Assembly (NCBI GenBank): GCA_037179335.1
Contig: JAKZHN010000001.1
Location: 310,001-374,000 of the forward strand
Source: Cyclaneusma minus
Lineage: Eukaryota > Ascomycota > Leotiomycetes > Marthamycetales > Marthamycetaceae
Direction of reading: 5' to 3'
DNA: 64,000 bases
Below the pieces are notes generated by a model. It was not told the origin of the DNA, made no database searches, and worked only from the letters and a program-made list of their open reading frames with translations. A program made the translations under genes and the position numbers. Of this stretch, positions 44,036-55,807 are shown piece after piece (positions within the stretch are counted from its first letter, which is position 1; each line of letters opens with the position of its first letter).

Positions 44036-45617
44036 ATGGCGGCCCAAGAAGTCTGGCTTCCGCCTGCCGACTGGGAATGGGAGCCACCGCCAACACCAAC
44101 CTCTCACGACGCCGCGCCGCCGCTTCCGCTAGAAGCCGAAGAGCTGGATTTCCTCTCCCGGCCGCCGTCGTCGCCACAGCGCCGGTCCATGGAGGATTAT
44201 TACGAGGAAGCTCAAGCACAATTCGAGGCGTTTTCGCGGCGAACCCTTTACGCGCTCGGTGACAAGCCGCCTGCTTACGAACTGGGTCCGGATGTCGATG
44301 CTATTGCGCAGACGCTGGATATCAAGAGAGCTGCGGATCTTGCGCGAGTGGATATCAAGTTGATGGGCAGGAATGCGGCGCCAGGCAAACATGAAGGCGA
44401 TGAGGTTCTCCCGCCGTACTCTTGCTCCATTTCGATCCAGAACATCTTCTACAAGAAAATGGAGTATCAATCCGCCGTCCACAAAGCTCACGATCGCAAT
44501 TGGTATAAGATATTCGCATGCTTGCAGGGAACAGCTTTGTATATCCACAAGGTCAGAAGGAGCAGTCTGTTTACAGCACAAACTAGCGGTCCAAATATTT
44601 CGCCGGATTCGCCGCAGGGAAAGGAGCCCGGTACGTTGTTGAAGGTCTATCATCTGCAACATGCTGATGTGGGCATTGCTGCCGACTACAGAAAGTAAGT
44701 AACCCCTCACTTTCCAGCTCAACCCCCCGTAAACCTCCAACTTGCGGTTCAGGGAATTTATATGACATAGACGACGCTACGTAATCCGGCTCCGCGTCGA
44801 AACCGACCAGTTCCTGCTCTCCTGTATAGAGATTGAGACCTTTCTGCAATGGATCGACCTTCTCAGCGCCGCCATCAACCTTGCCCCACCGCTCGAGGAG
44901 CGAAAGATTCCCAGAGTCCAGAGCGAGCCAAGAACGAGTACGAGGAGGCTGAGAAGCTCAAGAGCCCCGGTCTCCGAATTCCAACCTCTTGGTTACGAAA
45001 CTCGCATTATTCAGGAGGCCTTGGGCGCAGAGTTCCATCAACGCTCAAATATTATCGACACGCGAATCCCAGAAGAAGCAGTAGCGCCCCCGCAATCCGC
45101 TTTGGTCGTCCTTCCGAGATATAGGAGTGAGGTCAACCTCAGAGCACCGCGAGTGCCTCTTTCAGGGGCCAACAGCCCTGAGACCTCCCCGCCCACAGCT
45201 TTGGTCAGGTGCATGACTCCGAGCACCCCCACCAGCCAGCCCTTGTCCAGGGAAAATTCTCCCACAATTTCGGGACCACGTCTGCGAGGCCCAAATTTTG
45301 CCCGACCTGTCGCCATCCCCGGACGACGTCTGTCCAGCTCATCCTACCCACACTCATCAAAATCGCCGGAGACGGGGAAGTGGAAGCCCATTCATGCTTG
45401 GTCTCCTATGCATGATCTTCTTTATACTAAGCGATGCGTCGATGTTCTGCTCAAAAACTCGCCACGCAAGACGAACCTGTTGGTTTCGCAGGGAAAGCGC
45501 TGGATTATTGACTGGGCGACGGGCGCATTGATGAGATGCGATCCTCCCGGATATGGCGAGACGGACGTATCTGGTCCATGGGGCCTGGCCCCGAGTGGTC
45601 TTATTGTCAGGATTTGA
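44036..45617 (+). CDS. PH-domain protein
   Basis: Two exons, 44036-44694 and 44771-45617, encode 501 residues. The 76-base intron (GTAAGT...CATAG) splits a Lys codon in the middle of the PH domain and joins IAADYRK to RRYVIRLRVE. The domain (about 126-256) starts PYSCSISIQNIFYKKMEY, has WYKIFACLQGTALYIHK strands, and ends in the helix CIEIETFLQWIDLLSAAI, where the near-invariant Trp is present. It should bind phosphoinositides or a protein partner at a membrane. The N-terminus is Pro/acidic; the rest is Ser/Pro-rich, with an ordered C-terminal piece (LLVSQGKRWIIDWATG). The frame also allows a start at 43952, but the ATG at 44036 has a better context. The specific fungal orthologue is not identified. 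Confidence 0.88.
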
Positions 45618-45882
45618 GCTTTCCTTCTCTCTTTGCATAACCCGCATATCTCTGCAGCATAAGCGCTTGTATCATTGGAGGCGTTCGGGGATATGGGTAG
45701 GACCTCTTAGCTTTTCAACAATGTATATATCCTCGAAAGTTGGGCTTCGTGTCTTTTGTCGCATAAACGTCAGGCGTTGTTTGACGACAGTTTCGAGAAG
45801 TTGCTTGTAGCAATTGACCGTTTCCAGTGGTGGACCCCTAACCCGTATCATTATTCATATGCGTGTATGATAGAAAGCCGTC

Positions 45883-46695
45883 TCATGATGCGCCAGTCCC
45901 ACTCATCTCCGCTTCTACGGCTCTCGTCTCCTGAGCCAAATTGTCGACTTCTCCCGAAAGACTGCCCACAGCGCCATCGAGATCGCGCACCACGGTCTCT
46001 AGTGAACTGACCAAGCTCTCCATCTGCGCGCGCTGTGCCACAATTTCTTGGAACAATGTCGCGTTCTGCGACTGTGTAGTCTGAAGCTTCGCATTGAGCG
46101 TCGATTGTTGCTGCGCGAGCTGCGGCGCCAAATGCGCTGCCATTATCGTGCTCGCCGGAAGAGCATGAGGCCTGCAGATTTCCATCGCCGTTAGCAACTA
46201 CTCGACATCAACAATCGCATATCCATCTGTCCCCTCTCGTCTCAACCTCCATTCCCGCCAAACAAGAACTCAAAGCATGGAGTCGATAGATCGCACTCAC
46301 GGAACCGCGCCCTCCCCCTCCCCCGCCCTCCCCCTCCTCCTCCTCGCCTCAGCACACAATTCCTCCCAGCGATTCAGATTCTCCACGACCCTGCGCATTT
46401 CAAAAATCGACGCAAACTCATTCGTGGCCAGCTCGCCCAGCCGCTCGATCATCTGCGCGTGCATGGCTTGCAATTGGTTCGGGATTTCGGCGGCCATGGT
46501 GGGGAAGCAGGCTGCGAAGTTGGGGTACGAGATGGTGCGTAGTGTGTGGGTGAGCGCTTCGTTGACTACTTTGGTGAACCTGGCGGCGCGTGGGCCGGGG
46601 ATGGGCGCGGAGGGCGCGGAGGTTGAGTCGAGGGCTGTGGAAGGCGTTGGGGTTGGTGCGGATGAGGCATTGGGGGCGGATTTGGTTGACGGCAT
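45883..46695 (-). CDS. NNF1: Kinetochore protein Nnf1 (Mis12/MIND complex)
   Basis: Two exons, 46695-46301 and 46171-45883, encode 227 residues. The 129-base intron has a GTGAGT donor and GTTGCTAAC before CTGCAG; it joins GAVP to PHALPAST. Exon 1 has the Nnf1/PMF1 core: ARFTKVVNEALTHTLRTISY, NFAACFPTMA and LATNEFASIFEMRRVVENLN. Exon 2 has the characteristic HLAPQLAQQQSTLNAKLQ and TTQSQNATLFQEIVAQRAQM helices, a coiled coil. Nnf1 pairs with Mtw1/Mis12 in the MIND complex, which links inner kinetochore CENP-C to Ndc80 and microtubules. An in-frame ATG at 46833 would add 46 residues; the shorter start is preferred because the extension is unlike the family. The gene is convergent with the PH-domain gene (265 bases apart). 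Confidence 0.9.
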
Positions 46696-46833
46696 TTTCG
46701 AATTGGTGTTGGGAGGGAATTCGAGGGTGGTGTGTAGGTTTGGGCGGGTGAGTTTGAGAGACGTTGATACGATTGAAGATCGCGAGGCTGCCGGCTGGTG
46801 GTGCGTAAACACAGAATAGTCGGTCTGAGGCAT

Positions 46834-47239
46834 GTCTCAGCCTCGTACCCCTTTTTTAGCGCCAACATATCAAGGGGTCATGTTTCATAAAATGTTCAAG
46901 AGAGATAAGTGACTTGACGCTTGAAGATTGGAAGGAAGCATTTTTCCTTTAAGTTCTGCTCAGGTGCTGCCAATTGTCGCGATGGTTTCAAGTTCTTGCT
47001 CATAGAATCAAAAGCCATACATGTTCATTATCATTGCCATCTCAGCTGGTATCACACAAGCCTATAATACAAAGCTCTATCAAAACCCTTCCTACCATGC
47101 CAGATGAATCATGAATGCTGCAGGCTGCTGCCTTAATGCCGTAAACTCCCGCTATCCCCAAACAAATCCGAACATCGTCAAGCAACCATAATGCTTATCA
47201 TGCCATTATGTAGGTATCTCATGCATCGAAAACCATTCC
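46834..47239. other. Short intergenic region, no feature seen
   Basis: About 400 AT-richer bases separate Nnf1 from the end of the cytochrome b561 gene. No repeat or RNA gene was recognised. Confidence 0.5.
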
Positions 47240-49810
47240 TCACGAGAACTCAACATGTCCAGTAGGTCTCTGCTGTCGCTCCATCCTCCTCCTTCTTCTC
47301 CTCTCAGCCGCATCACCCTCACCAGATGGACCAGCACTTGGACTACCCGGACTCATAGCACTCCAAGTACCGTGACTCTGACTCTCAGGGCTAGCAAGAC
47401 TGGCAACTGACTGGGGAGCCATGCCAGGTTGACCAGAATAGTATGCAGAATCCTTGGGTCTCCTGCCCCCAGCAAATGCCGGGTTTGGTGGTGAAAGGGG
47501 TGCCACTGCGGGCGGTGGACCGGCTTCAATCCTCTGTTCCGCCGCCATCTCGTCGCCAGATCGCCGCGCCCTCTCTTCTCGTCTGTATCTTCGTCTGCTC
47601 GCCGCGGTATCGGCCCCCGATAAGCTGCTGACGGATTCCGCTTTGCGCCTTCGCTGCTCTCGCCTGGCGCGCCGCTCGGCCGCGGCCTCTTGGTCATTCA
47701 AGCGCTGTAATGTCACACGTCCCTGGGAGTCATCGTGCATCTGAACTCTGAGTGTGACGGGCGGACTGGTGACGCGGCCTCCTGCTGCCTCAGCTCTCCG
47801 GTGTTCCTCTTCCACGGCTGATTCAGCTGCTGCTGCCGCTCCAATACCTGCCGAACCAGATGTTCCAGGCCTTTGGGTATCTGCAGGTCGGCCATAAGTA
47901 TGACCTTCAGAGGAGCTTATCTCACTAGCAGATACGTGAAGAATTCCAGCAGGGTCTGGAGGAGCGGGCGGCATAGCAGCTGGAGCTGTGACATCTTGCC
48001 GAGATCTCTCGTGTGTGTGTGCTGCTCTGCCGGCGGCGGCGCCAGGCATAACGCCTGCGGGTAGAGGAGGCATAGGTCCATGGCGTCCCTCGACGTGGCT
48101 TTGGCTGATATCTGAAGTAAGATGGGAGGACTCCGTAAGCTCACCTCTCCTTCCACTGCGAGGTGGAAAAGAGTCTCCGGTGAATCTTGCCGGATGCATG
48201 CCCTCTCTCCGTTCAGCCTCCAGCCTTCTCTCCTCTTCCAGGCGTTCTTCATCTGCCTTCTGCGCTTTTCGATCTCGACGTCCCTTGAATTTGCTCGCTA
48301 TCCATCCAACGCCTAAGCCCGCAAGAAGACCTTTGCCTAACCCGTGTCCTTCTTCCTGGCGTCTGGACGGGCTATCATATTCTGACGAGTAGTCAGATGA
48401 GTGAGATGAGAGACTATCCAGGCGGTGACGAGTGGGTGTTCTGGGAGGAGTTTGTGCTCGAGGTGTATGCGGTCTTGCTGTGGAAGGGCGAGGTTCAGCT
48501 GCACTGTAGGCTGCTGCTGCCATTGCAGGGTTTCGAGGACCTAGGGGACCGGGTAGTATTGGACCTGGAGGACGCCTACCACCTCGTCGAAAGTCGACAC
48601 TACTCTCGCTCAACTCGCTGGGTACATTCATCGGTCTTCGCGGTGGTGGTCGTCGGCTCGGAGTATCTGGCGCAACCGGAGAATATTCTTCTTCGTGCTT
48701 CTTCTTTTGCCGCCCGCCGAACCACTTCGCAGCTAATGCTCCAGCTCCAAGTGCAGCAGCACCCTTCATCACCGTGCCCATAGCTCCTCCCCCTTCGTGT
48801 CTCCGGTCCTCATACTTCTCTTCCTCAGTGTAGCTGCTGACTGAGTCACGTCTGGAGTCACGTCGAGAACCTCGTCTGGAGGGGAGAACATCTGCTTGGT
48901 TATCATGGCGGCTCCTGCTCCTGCTCCTGCTCCGACTCCTTTCACGATTCTTCTTCCTGCCCAGCAAAGCTCCAAGGCCGGCGCCCAATGCCAATGGAGC
49001 GGCGACACCCCCAAAACTGCTTCTTCGGCGTTCGGGTATGACTCTTCCCTCTATCCTCCCATCCAACTGGTATTGAATGAAAGCATTTGTCTTGCGGTAT
49101 GAGAGAACGAAAAACAAGACCAGAAGGAATGTCATCCACAAAGTGTACAGTATGAATATTATCTTCGGGGATCCGTACAAGGTAAGGCCCAGTGGTATTT
49201 GGGCAATACCCAACAATGCGATGGCACGTCCTAGCCATTGGTGCAACATAGCTCTTATGGAGAGCCGTCTCATCACCTTCTTCTTCTCCCTCCCATGAAC
49301 GAACCAGCCAGAGATAGCTTGGAAGAGAACCATCACGTAAATGGCCAGTCCAATTCCATGGTGTGGATTTGTAAGGCTTCGATTCGGCCCAACAGCGAAC
49401 CATCCAAGGACGAAGACGACTGTAGTCAAGGCGACGGTCAGGATTTGGAGGTAGATGTGAGCATGTATCGCGCGCCGAGGATTCCGAGTGTGGTATCGTG
49501 CCATGAAGATGGCAGCGGGAACAATGAAAAGGAAAGTGATGGCGGCGATGACTCCGTGGCCTTTGATCAGACTGTGGTATTGCGATAAACTCGAGAATCG
49601 ATTGCCCATGCCTGCGAAGTTCAGTCAGCAACATTATCATCGCAATCAGAATGATGGAGCCGTACCATTGTACTGCATGGTCGCAAAATTCAGACCAACC
49701 AGATTCGGCAACAAGAAGTCATTTTTGTCGGAATCCCAGGTCCCATCGCCGACATACATGGTGTTGGAGGAGTATGTACTGCTGCCGGCGGGACTGAGAG
49801 AGTCGGTCAT
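47240..49810 (-). CDS. Cytochrome b561-domain membrane protein with long disordered cytosolic tail
   Basis: Two exons, 49810-49666 and 49611-47240, encode 838 residues; the 54-base intron splits a Gly codon between MQYN and MGNRFSS. The short N-terminus has SSNTMYVGDGTWD and FLLPNLVGLNFATMQYN, a conserved lead-in. The b561 domain (about 61-225) follows, with five to six membrane helices and candidate haem-ligating His in QYHSLIKGHG, NPHHGIG and LHQWLGRAI. b561 proteins carry electrons across membranes. The remaining 600 residues are hydrophilic: an RS-rich basic stretch (ERSRSRSRSRSRH), Pro-rich segments and Arg/Glu-rich helices near the end. No DOMON domain or signal peptide is seen in this model; a further 5' exon cannot be excluded, though an in-frame stop lies upstream. 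Confidence 0.88.
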
Positions 49811-50615
49811 TGCGGCGACGAAGCTGCCGGTAGCAGCTCGGCGTCGTTGAGGTGCCAGATATCGTCAGTACAATTCAGACTTGTGAATCGGAATATGGGT
49901 TTCGTTGGTTGTGACAACAATATGCGCAAGTATCGAAACAAGGTGGCTGGGATCCGGTCGGGTGTGGGTCGTCTCTTAGTATGTTGCGATTGACTTTTCG
50001 AGCTATGACGACGTAAACAAACTCAGCTGGCTAAGCGACGACAGACAGGTGAAGGAAAAGCATATGTGCAACGAAGCAGAGAATTTTCAACGGGGCAGAA
50101 GATGCTCTCCGGGACGAAGTTCAGTTCCAGCCAGCCGCAGATTAAAGCAGTTCGTGTTGTTCGTCAAGCCTGCAGGTGCAGCTCCTGCAGCGGGATCACA
50201 CCTAATCGCTCCTCCCCAATCGTCCCGGCAACTAGGTATCTGCGCATATCGCGGTGTGTGACATGAACTACTAAATAGCCTGAAAGCCTTTACTACTACG
50301 CGATACTACACTTGGACATCTTGATGTTGAACACGAGTGTCGACGCTACATTCTACTCTAGCGACGATGAGCTTTCTTCCCGGGCACCATAATCGTGAGC
50401 ATATTGTTGGCATGACACGTCATCTCGCCAGGGCCACAGAAGATGTCGAGATGTCAGCAAAGCGCCCAAGGAGCCCGCCATGAATCACTCGTATCGGTCT
50501 ACCAGTTGATAAAGTCCAAGTCTTGAATGTCTTGCGACCTTGTCTATGTGAAAATCCTTGCTGAGTTCGAGGCCTGATGACTTGACCATCATTCAGAGCG
50601 CCCTTCCGCTCCGAA
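49811..50615. other. Upstream region of the b561 gene, no feature seen
   Basis: No gene, RNA or repeat was recognised in these 800 bases between two minus-strand genes. Confidence 0.5.
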
Positions 50616-52307
50616 TCAAACGGGCAGAATTGGCTGCAGCTGCTCATCCCACCACTGCCAAGTGATGAGGCCTTCCTCTACCATCTCCTCCGCGACATTC
50701 CAAATCACCTTAGATGGAACCGACTTGATCGCTTCCTGGTTCCTGGCCCCTCCCAGCGCCGAAATGACAGTCTCCTTGACACCAGCTTCCATGGCTAATT
50801 GAGAATTTCCAGACGCCCTAGACAGGCTCCCCGCATTTCTATAATAGGTCATGGCATTCTTCAGCAACAGGCCTCTGTTGCGTGTGGCCACCTCGAATCC
50901 CGATTGCGAGCCGAGCTGGAATCGGAGAAGTTCGACATCACCACGAAGAACCTGTATCTTGGGCAGGTTGTCGGTCGAGGGCAGTTTCGAAGCCGCGCCT
51001 AGACTCTCGAGTGCAGCTGTCAAGGCTTTCCATCTCGACTCGAGCCTCTCATCTGGAATCATCACACGAAACCCTGATTCTAAGTTGACCAACGCCGTGG
51101 CCTTGTCGCAGAGAGTCTCTGGGTCCGAATTGGAGATATCGGGTGCGCTGAAAGCTTGCTCAACTGTCTGCTCATACGTTGCGGGCTCGAGCTGACGGTT
51201 GCGGAATTTCGCGTCGGCGAAAGCACAGAGGAAATTGGCTTTCTTCCGTGAAACTTCGGCGGCTTGTTCGGTCCCCTTGAAGTAGAGTCGTAGTTTCTCG
51301 TCGAGTAAGGTAACTGCGTACTTCTCAATCGGCCCTAGGCGTCCCCATGTGCCATCGCCGAGCAGACCGCAAAACAACGTCAGTGTCTCAAGCAGTGCAA
51401 GGATGGTGTCCAGGACCGTTTCATTCGTCACAGGCTCGACGATAGCAGCCCATTGCTCGTCTTGAACAGTACGAGAATCGAAGGCAGTAGCAGCTTCAAG
51501 AGCCTCGTCGGCCGCCTCTTGGGGTTGATCATCTTGCATCTGCGCCTCTGGCCGTCTTTCCGCTTCGAGAATGCTCTGCTCCTGAATAGCCATGCATTTC
51601 CAGAAGAGCTCCACTGCCTCCTCAAGCATCGCTGGGTAGTCTTCATTGTCAGCTCGCGAAGAGGCCTTCTGTTCTGTCATAGTCTCGACAAGACTAGTAA
51701 GCAGTTGGCCAGTGTTGCTGTAAATGTTAGCAGCTGTCCAAGTATTCTTGGACAACGGACAGTCCTTACAAGAGCAAATCTGCATTCTCAGGGTCTAATT
51801 GCAAGGCCGCTCTGCTGCTGTCCAGCGCGACCCTCAGAAGGTCTAGCAGCGGTCCAGGAAGCTCTGCTACCAGCTTGGGATATTGCGTAATCTCGTACTG
51901 GACTCGTGCTCTACGCATGATCAGTCCTCCACCCCTGCCACGTGACCGTCAGTCAGGAAACTTACTTGTTGTAAGCCAGGTCAAAGCTCTTGGGCCATTT
52001 GTTCAGACCCTGCTCGTAAGCATCGATAGCCCTCCCGAAGAAGCGTGCGGACTATAGATGGTCAGCGGGTGCTTGAACGAGAATCGAGATGGTCCTGTTT
52101 GAAGTTTCGCATACCTTTTTCGAATCTCCTCCGCGCCATTTCTCTCCTGCTTCCTCAAAATCGACGCCAGCTGCCAGGAAGTCATCGGCGGTCTCAGGTT
52201 CCTGCAACAAATCAGATGGTTTCCTTGGGAGGGCAATATCTACTAACTTTGGGGACATGCTTCGATTTTTTCTTGGGCTCCTTGAGAAACTGCTTTGGTT
52301 TCGGCAT
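50616..52307 (-). CDS. TPR-type helical repeat protein, fungal
   Basis: Five exons (52307-52248, 52201-52115, 52051-51966, 51910-51770, 51717-50616) encode 491 residues. The introns are 46, 63, 55 and 52 bases, and every junction keeps frame. The first exon is a 20-residue Lys-rich leader (MPKPKQFLKEPKKKSK). TPR-like helices follow, including SARFFGRAIDAYEQGLNKWP and ALDSSRAALQLDPENADLL; the second has the Ala-x-x-Leu-Asp-Pro-x-Asn signature. The C-terminal part is helical, with ETVISALGGARNQEAIKSVP and EGLITWQWWDEQL. It is a soluble, probably cytosolic or nuclear protein-interaction scaffold. I recall similar uncharacterised TPR proteins across filamentous fungi. An Rpl4-chaperone (Acl4-like) role is possible but not shown by sequence. 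Confidence 0.85.
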
Positions 52308-53724
52308 GGTTCCGGACGTTCCTTGGGGATTTTCGGCAGCGAGATGCGAATGGACCGTTGATATTGAAATAGTAGTATCAGGGGCTTTCACTGTGTAGTC
52401 TGTCTTGGGAAGAGAGGTACTTGTAGTGATGCGAGTTGGTGACGCACAATATTCTGATTTATATGGGGTGGAGCCGGGGTTTAGCCGACCTGACATGATA
52501 ACTCCACGTTCCGCAACTCGAACGTAGCAAACGGTAAACCTCATCCAACTTCACCTCCCCGCTCCCACTCCCTTCCCCGGTCACTTACAGTCCTTACGTT
52601 CCTCCGCCGCTTTGCGCCACGGCTACCGGCGAAGCAGCCGCCGCCTTTCTCAGATATGCCGAGGATGATTATGACATTCCATGGCACCACACACCAGTCA
52701 TCTTCTGGACTGCTGTCAACTCCTCAGCCCCGGCTGGAATAAGTTATGATGACCTTGCATTGAAGAATCTTGATTCTTGAGTCAAAAGTACCCCTGGGCG
52801 CTGCTGGCTCGGTCATGGAATGGCAGACGGACAATGGTGTGATTCGAGAAGAAATACTCAAAACTGGGCTACACGATGTTATCATGGGTTATCCCATAAT
52901 CACCATGGTTGGGAACGTGAATGGGTGAGTGTGCTGCGCGAACCTGGCACATAAGCAAATTTGCAGAACAAATTGGCATAAAAATACGACTTGGTTTGGT
53001 GGGCAGGGGTTATTCCATTGGTAGCTCGGTATAGGTGGTCATGGTTCGAGCACCGTACCAGGTACGACTTTCTTTTTGCGATTTTTTTTGGCGATTTTTT
53101 TTTTCTTCTCTGGCCTTCCTCGTCGTCTCTTTCCGTCCGTTCCTTTCAAGAAGAGGAGGAGGAAAGAAGGAGGGAGCGGAGTCTCTCTCCGAGAGAGATT
53201 TGGAGCTGCGGATCCGGAATTTTCATGCTGATCTGCGGTGGGAAGGCCTAGTTTAAAGACATCTAGACAGAGTACAGACCCTCTATATTTGTAGTCAGTT
53301 AGCAGGCCGAGTCACTGTGTCACAGGTAGGTGGTTGAAGATACAGTGGGACGGAAGAAATCTGAACCCCCCCCCCTGACCTTGGGCCCCCTTTCAACCTT
53401 CCGAGAAAGCCACCGGTTGGTTCCTTGTTGAATAGGTGCCATTCCCTCCGACATTGTTATTACATTTCTACCAATTGGGTATATGTGTTTACACATATTC
53501 TCACTACCACGCCCCAAACAGCTTCACTCGTCTCATGTCAGCACATCGGCACACTCATACACTCCACTACTCAGGCTCATTTCTCGATTCCTCGATTCCT
53601 CGGGCGCCCCAGACGTGGAAGACCGGCACCTTGGCTGGCCATACCCGCGACTCCGTATGTTGCTTCCGAATCGCAGGCTCGTGAGCCCACGAGCACCGTA
53701 TCTAGTAGGTTGAAAATCTGCAAC
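52308..53724. other. Intergenic, with isolated MITE terminus and tRNA-like relic
   Basis: No gene is supported. At 53341 the sequence TACAGTGGGACGGAAGAAATCTGAA matches the left end of the MITE family, but no matching right end is seen nearby. At about 53000-53065 there is a tRNA-like segment with an A-box-like TTGGTAGCTCGG and B-box GGTTCGAGCAC, followed by T runs. A C-rich run follows the MITE terminus. Confidence 0.45.
53000..53065 (+). other. tRNA-like (SINE-like) relic, second copy of the GGTTCGAGCAC motif
   Basis: TTGGTAGCTCGG near 53018 and GGTTCGAGCACCGTAC at 53043-53058 are spaced like tRNA A and B boxes. Runs of five to ten T follow. The T arm does not close properly and no anticodon arm is evident. 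The shared string with the 9549-9630 relic suggests a common dispersed ancestor. Confidence 0.35.
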
Positions 53725-54430
53725 CTATACACGCCCCTCCTCTACCACCAACCCCAGCTCCACCCCCAGACCCCTCAGCTCCAGCGCATCCACCTTCAAC
53801 CTCTCCAATCTCTCCCGACCCTCCTCCCACATCGTCTTCACTTGCTGGCACAGCCCCTTCACCCTCTCCCTCCTCTCATTCTCATCATTCTCGTCATCCT
53901 TCATAACGTAAGGGCGCTCGATCATGAAGCCATTCAGCTCCTCCACCGCCTCCATGTATTCCCGACCCAGCCTCACAAGCTCGCCCCAGACTTCGTCAAA
54001 ACTATCCACAACCACCTCGCATATTTCGTGCTGCGTCTCGTCTCTGCGCGCAATCGCTAGGATAAGGTCGGCATAGGGGTCACCGAGGTTCAGAAATGTC
54101 TGTCAAAATAGCTGTGGCATTAATATTTGTGCAGCTAGAAAATGGATAGGAAAAACATGGATAGAAGCGGGCGGGTCATACAGCAGGGTTACGGTAGAGC
54201 ATGTAGAAAGTCTCGTAAAGCTTGGCGATTTCCGCAAAGGCGCCGTCCAACAACTGCCTTCTGGTCGCTTCGTCGGCATCCGCTACCAGCTGTGGTGTAT
54301 TCATAACCGTATCGAGGGGATTTGGGTGCGCAGTGGGCGCGGCCATGGTGCTGGATTGGTAAGGTTTGGGTACGAGCGAAGGTTGTGGTCTACCGTCTGG
54401 TGAGCTGTTGAGGGACGTAGGTGCTTGCAT
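53725..54430 (-). CDS. Small helical protein, function unknown
   Basis: Two exons, 54430-54182 and 54099-53725, encode 207 residues. The 82-base intron has a GTATGA donor and a TGACAG acceptor, and joins FYMLYRNPA to TFLNLGDPYADLILAIARRD. Residues of about 45-110 are helical. The second half is a charged, probably coiled-coil stretch (ENERRERVKGLCQQVKTMWE) ending in a Leu/Glu-rich helix. There is no signal peptide or membrane segment. Size and helical content would suit a subunit of a complex, such as mediator or a kinetochore subcomplex, but I recognise no family. An alternative internal start (MAAPTAHPN) lies 28 codons in. Confidence 0.75.
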
Positions 54431-54519
54431 GTGAAGGTCTAGCTAAGGACTCCCGATATAGCAGAGAGAGACGCTAGCTTAGCGCAGGGACTAGTGCTGT
54501 ATGGGCCTGAGGCTCCAAT
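54431..54519. other. Short intergenic segment before the LTR element
   Basis: These 89 bases lie between the start codon of the helical-protein gene and the left target duplication of the LTR element. They would serve as that gene's promoter. Nothing else is recognised. Confidence 0.4.
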
Positions 54520-54524
54520 ACCCC

Positions 54525-55802
54525 TGTAAGGCAGTGGCCTCATTAGTGCCCAGTTTCACATTTGAATAGTGAAATTAAGGCTGGTTTATTAAAAGTAGAG
54601 CTCTCGCAGCTTTTAAACTGGATGCTGACTAATCATGGGACAAAAGTCTATATAAAAACATGCCCACACAGGCAAAAGCGCTCGCCCCGAGTGCTACCAT
54701 TCCATTTTATATCCTTCCTTTCCTTTCCAGTATAAATGTAGAGATTAGCGCATGCGTGGTCTATATAGAGAAGAGGGCCCGCGGAAAGCGTTGGCAAGGG
54801 TGCAAACAAAAACGCTACTGCAATAGCTGCAACGGCAGGCTTGAAAATTGACAAGGTAAAACTAAAGCAGAGAGAAGGCAGCTATTATAAAGCCGGCTTG
54901 AAGGTCTTGAAAGCAGCAGAGGAAGCTGGCTTGGGCTTAAGGGCAGCGAAGGGAGCTAGCTTGGAAGCAGCGAGCGAAAAAGCTGGCTTTAAAGCTGATT
55001 TAAATAATGTGGTTATATAGTGGTGAGGAGGCAGCTGACCGGCCACGTGGTTGAGTGGCCAGGGGGTCGGTCAGGGTGCAAGCACGAAATCTCTGCAAAT
55101 GCAGCTTCTACAGTTTCAAGGCAGAGATTCCGGTCAGCTGCGGCTTCAGTTTTTCCTCTCTACCCACCCTATATAACTTAGTTCTAGTCTACCTAGTTTG
55201 CTCCTTACATAGCTCACGGCCGGTCAAGCCAGCTCCAGCCCTCACGTGCTCGTTTCTGGCTTTGCCGAACGTCACATGAGCTCTTCTATACATTATGTCA
55301 TGTGAAAAGAGACCCCCGGTAGCCGGAGCTAGCTTCGCTAGCTGTGCCCTGCAAATACACTGATCTTTGATCACCTTCTGCCCTTCCTTCGTTCTCTTGC
55401 ATGTGAGGAGCTAGACCATATAAGCAGCGAAAAGCAGCAAAGCTGGGAGTTTTGCCAATGGCTGAAATGCTTCACGAAAGGCTTCGGCAATAGCTGCTGA
55501 AATGGCTTTCTCTAGGCGTTAGAAGAGCTAAACCTGAAAAAGGAACTGGCGGCTGCAAACAAAGGCATATCGCAAAGGGCGGGAAGGGGGGGTTTTTTTT
55601 TGAGTACAGAGGACCCTCAGAATTCATGGAATGCAAAGGACTTGGTATACCGTATTGCTACCAAATTGTAAGGCAATGGCCTCACTGATGCCCAGTTTCA
55701 CACTTAAATGGTAAAATTAAGGCTGATTTATTACTGAGAATAAAGCTCTCGCAGCTTTTAAGCTAGATGCTGACTAAGCATGGGACAAAGGTCTATGTGA
55801 CA
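54525..55802. mobile_element. Short non-autonomous LTR element (TRIM-like) with 5-bp target duplication
   Basis: Two direct repeats of 136 bases, 54525-54660 and 55667-55802, both start TGTAAGGCA and end ACA. They share GCCCAGTTTCACA, AAATTAAGGCTG and CTCTCGCAGCTTTTAA. The whole is bounded by the identical 5-mer ACCCC at 54520-54524 and 55803-55807, as left by an integrase. The interior is about 1.0 kb, lacks gag and pol domains, and contains what looks like an inserted solo LTR (55008-55353). Without the insert the element would be about 0.93 kb. The LTRs differ mainly by transitions, so the insertion is old or has been mutated. No clear primer-binding site was identified. Confidence 0.8.
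55008..55353. mobile_element. Probable solo LTR nested in the TRIM-like element
   Basis: The 346-base segment starts TGTGGTTATATAG and ends GCCCTGCA. It carries a promoter-like CTATATAACTT and is flanked by AATAA and AATAC, a near-perfect 5-base target duplication. The flanking Lys/Ala-coding-like GCTGGCTT repeats belong to the host element. The borders are inferred from TG..CA ends and the imperfect duplication, so they could shift. Confidence 0.5.
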
Positions 55803-55807
55803 ACCCC

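Noticed and set aside
53000..53065. A functional tRNA gene
   Set aside because: A- and B-box-like strings are present, but neither the T arm nor an anticodon arm pairs, so it is reported only as a relic.
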